The notes under the pieces: model-generated
What the model saw: the letters and a program-made list of their open reading frames with translations, nothing else
What the model was told of the DNA's origin: nothing
Database searches by the model: none
Shown here: positions 62,996-64,000 of the stretch, piece by piece
Layout of the letters: each line of letters starts with the position of its first letter
Position numbering within the stretch: the stretch's first letter is position 1
Program-made: the position numbers and the translations under genes
From: a bacterium
Lineage (GTDB): Bacteria; Bdellovibrionota_C; UBA2361; RFPC01
Assembly: GCA_030431715.1 (NCBI GenBank)
Contig: JAUIIO010000017.1
Location: 1-64,000 of the forward strand
Direction of reading: 5' to 3'
Length of the DNA stretch: 64,000 nt

Positions 62996-63011
62996 TGTTC
63001 CACGTGGAACA
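62996..63011. promoter_or_regulatory. parS: parS site 1
   Basis: Perfect palindrome TGTTCCACGTGGAACA, 125 bp upstream of parA. ParB centromere site. Confidence 0.93.
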
Positions 63012-63017
63012 TATACT

Positions 63018-63083
63018 CCTTGTCCTTGTCCTTGTCCTTGTCCTTGTCCTTGTCCTTGTCCTTGTCCTTGTCCTTGTCCTTGT
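63018..63083 (+). repeat. (CCTTGT)11 microsatellite
   Basis: Eleven perfect tandem copies. The corresponding position of the duplicated copy (about 63278) has only one. The complement ACAAGG occurs twice in the array at 63165-63206, so a long hairpin is possible. Confidence 0.95.
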
Positions 63084-63164
63084 CTAAGGAGGCTACTGCG
63101 CTAGAGGTATATGCTGTACATTCTGTGGTGGCTTATGCTGTCAAGCTTAGCTCTAATTAGCTGG

Positions 63165-63206
63165 GTCAGGAATAGGACAAGGAGCAGGACAAGGTGGAGG
63201 AAGTGG
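63165..63206. repeat. period-6 G-rich array
   Basis: Seven hexamers ending GG (GTCAGG AATAGG ACAAGG and so on). A second, shorter copy is at 63362-63391. Confidence 0.7.
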
Positions 63207-63254
63207 CAGTCGCATGGCTTAGGGCTTGTATCTAATGAGCCTCTGCTCATGAAG

Positions 63255-63270
63255 TGTTCCACGTGGAACA
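63255..63270. promoter_or_regulatory. parS: parS site 2
   Basis: Perfect TGTTCCACGTGGAACA at the start of the second duplicated copy. Confidence 0.93.
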
Positions 63271-63448
63271 TAGGCTCCTTGTCTAAGGAGGCTGCTGCGC
63301 TAGGGGTATGCTATAAACTATGTGGTGGCTTATGCTGTCTAGCTTAGTTCTAATAGGCTGGGTCAGGAATAGGGCAAGGAGCAGGACAAGGTGGAGATGT
63401 GGTCGCATAACGGTTTGGGGCTTTACCTGATGAGCTCATGCCCCTAAA

Positions 63449-64000
63449 GTGTTCCACGTGGAACATGATGATAACCAACAGTCAGCGGAGGGTACGCCCT
63501 TAGTCTCTATCTTTATCCGCGCCCGAAATGAGGCGGAGGAGATAGGGGAATGCTTGCGTATGGTTTTTGCGCAGGAGGTGTCATTCTCTTACGAAGTGGT
63601 TGTCCTTGACTGTGAGTCTGAGGATGGAACTGCGGATATCGCTAAGCAGTTTGATGTCAGGCTCTATTCCATTCCACCTAAGCTCTTTACGTACTCAAGC
63701 GCTCTTAATCTTGGACTCGAGCTTTGCCATGGGAAATACTTCGCTCCTCTATCGGCCCATGCAACACCCGCTCATAAAGAGTGGCTGAAGTTCCACGTGG
63801 AACATATGGAGTCTAGCCCGGAGGTGGTTGCGAGTTACTCTAGGCAGATTGGAAGGGGAGATGAATCAGCCCCGGAGGATAGCTCCAGACAAAAGAGCTT
63901 TCCATCGTCCTCTATGACCTATGGACTCAGTGAGGCTAGAAGGCTCATCGCCACAGGGGTTGAGCCTTACCATGCCTTCCCATTCTCTAACGCAGCAAGT
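63449..64000 (+). CDS. family 2 glycosyltransferase, partial (runs off the window)
   Basis: 184 codons are open to the window edge. PLVSIFIRARNEAEEIGECL, FSYEVVVLDCESEDGTADIAKQF and FTYSSALNLGLELCHGKYFAPLSAHATP are the GT-A N-terminal nucleotide-sugar-binding pattern, although the usual DxD is not yet reached or is altered. The frame opens after a TGA at 63429; only GTG 63449 or 63458 (or later codons) can start it, and no Shine-Dalgarno is evident. A parS site is embedded in frame and reads Phe-His-Val-Glu-His. Confidence 0.82.
   Translation, partial: MFHVEHDDNQQSAEGTPLVSIFIRARNEAEEIGECLRMVFAQEVSFSYEVVVLDCESEDGTADIAKQFDVRLYSIPPKLFTYSSALNLGLELCHGKYFAPLSAHATPAHKEWLKFHVEHMESSPEVVASYSRQIGRGDESAPEDSSRQKSFPSSSMTYGLSEARRLIATGVEPYHAFPFSNAAS
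63450..63465. promoter_or_regulatory. parS: parS site 3, over the presumed glycosyltransferase start
   Basis: Perfect TGTTCCACGTGGAACA. Both in-frame GTG codons that could start the next gene (63449 and 63458) lie in or overlap this site. Confidence 0.92.
63789..63804. promoter_or_regulatory. parS: parS site 4, inside the glycosyltransferase gene
   Basis: AGTTCCACGTGGAACA, 15 of 16 matching the other three sites, within the coding frame. Confidence 0.85.

Larger units (their letters stand above)
62996..63396. repeat. duplicated parS-containing segment
   Basis: 62996-63206 and 63255-63396 are related copies. Both run parS, TCCTTGTCTAAGGAGGCT, a GTGGTGGCTTATGCTGTC box, then GGGTCAGGAATAGG-led hexamers ending GACAAGGTGGAG. 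The copies differ in the number of CCTTGT units. No gene is seen in 62871-63448, and I saw no TTATCCACA boxes. Confidence 0.85.

Noticed and set aside
62963..63160. ORF encoding a run of Ser-Leu repeats near parS
   Set aside because: It is simply the translation of the CCTTGT microsatellite and holds a parS site; no ribosome site and no protein-like composition.

Overview
The window is chromosomal DNA of moderate G+C from a Gram-negative bacterium. Signs of an outer membrane are an RND efflux trio with an outer-membrane lipoprotein channel, a patatin/POTRA/beta-barrel protein, AsmA, and many signal peptides. The F1Fo cluster has separate b and b' subunits, lacks the a and c genes, and is preceded by a bactofilin. 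parAB with parS sites of the form TGTTCCACGTGGAACA lie at the right end. This gene order recalls deltaproteobacteria in the broad sense and related lineages. I cannot place it more precisely from sequence alone.

Layout. 0-9 kb: recQ, a diverged RNase II/R (RNB)-like protein, recJ and an MscS channel. 9.2-13.4 kb: a DUF1800 / Tat-exported DUF1501 / c-type cytochrome operon behind a sigma-54-type promoter. 13.5-19.2 kb: small membrane proteins, a Nudix hydrolase, a four-CBS protein, a PilB/GspE ATPase and a receiver-domain protein. 19.5-26.3 kb: atpC-D-G-A-H-F-F' and the bactofilin, all on the minus strand. 26.4-39.6 kb: envelope genes (two SYLF proteins, AsmA, an outer-membrane-like barrel, a second MscS, a patatin) and small enzymes. 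39.6-49 kb: poorly conserved genes, a VapBC pair, and a second RNB-like protein flanked by 45-bp direct repeats. 49-51 kb: a RAYT-type HUH transposase and a 5'-truncated group IIC intron.

51.06-54.44 kb is a small chromosomal integron. An IntI remnant carries only the N-terminal core-binding domain. An attI-side region holds eleven GGAAAC boxes. Five cassettes run on the minus strand, separated by four complete attC sites (60-69 bp). Each cassette's own 5' junction matches its own attC outer core over 7-11 bases, which is strong internal proof. The last attC is broken by the group IIC intron remnant, in the orientation typical of IIC-attC introns.

54.4-60.9 kb: a TetR/CecR-regulated RND efflux operon whose promoter lies inside an inverted-repeat operator. 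61-64 kb: parB, parA, four parS sites (one inside a glycosyltransferase gene, one over its presumed start), a parS-containing duplication and an 11-copy hexanucleotide repeat. Intergenic regions across the window hold several dispersed repeat families.

Most interesting: the integron with its intron-broken attC, the pair of active-site-eroded RNB proteins, and a bactofilin whose reading frame appears to start at ATC behind a near-perfect Shine-Dalgarno.
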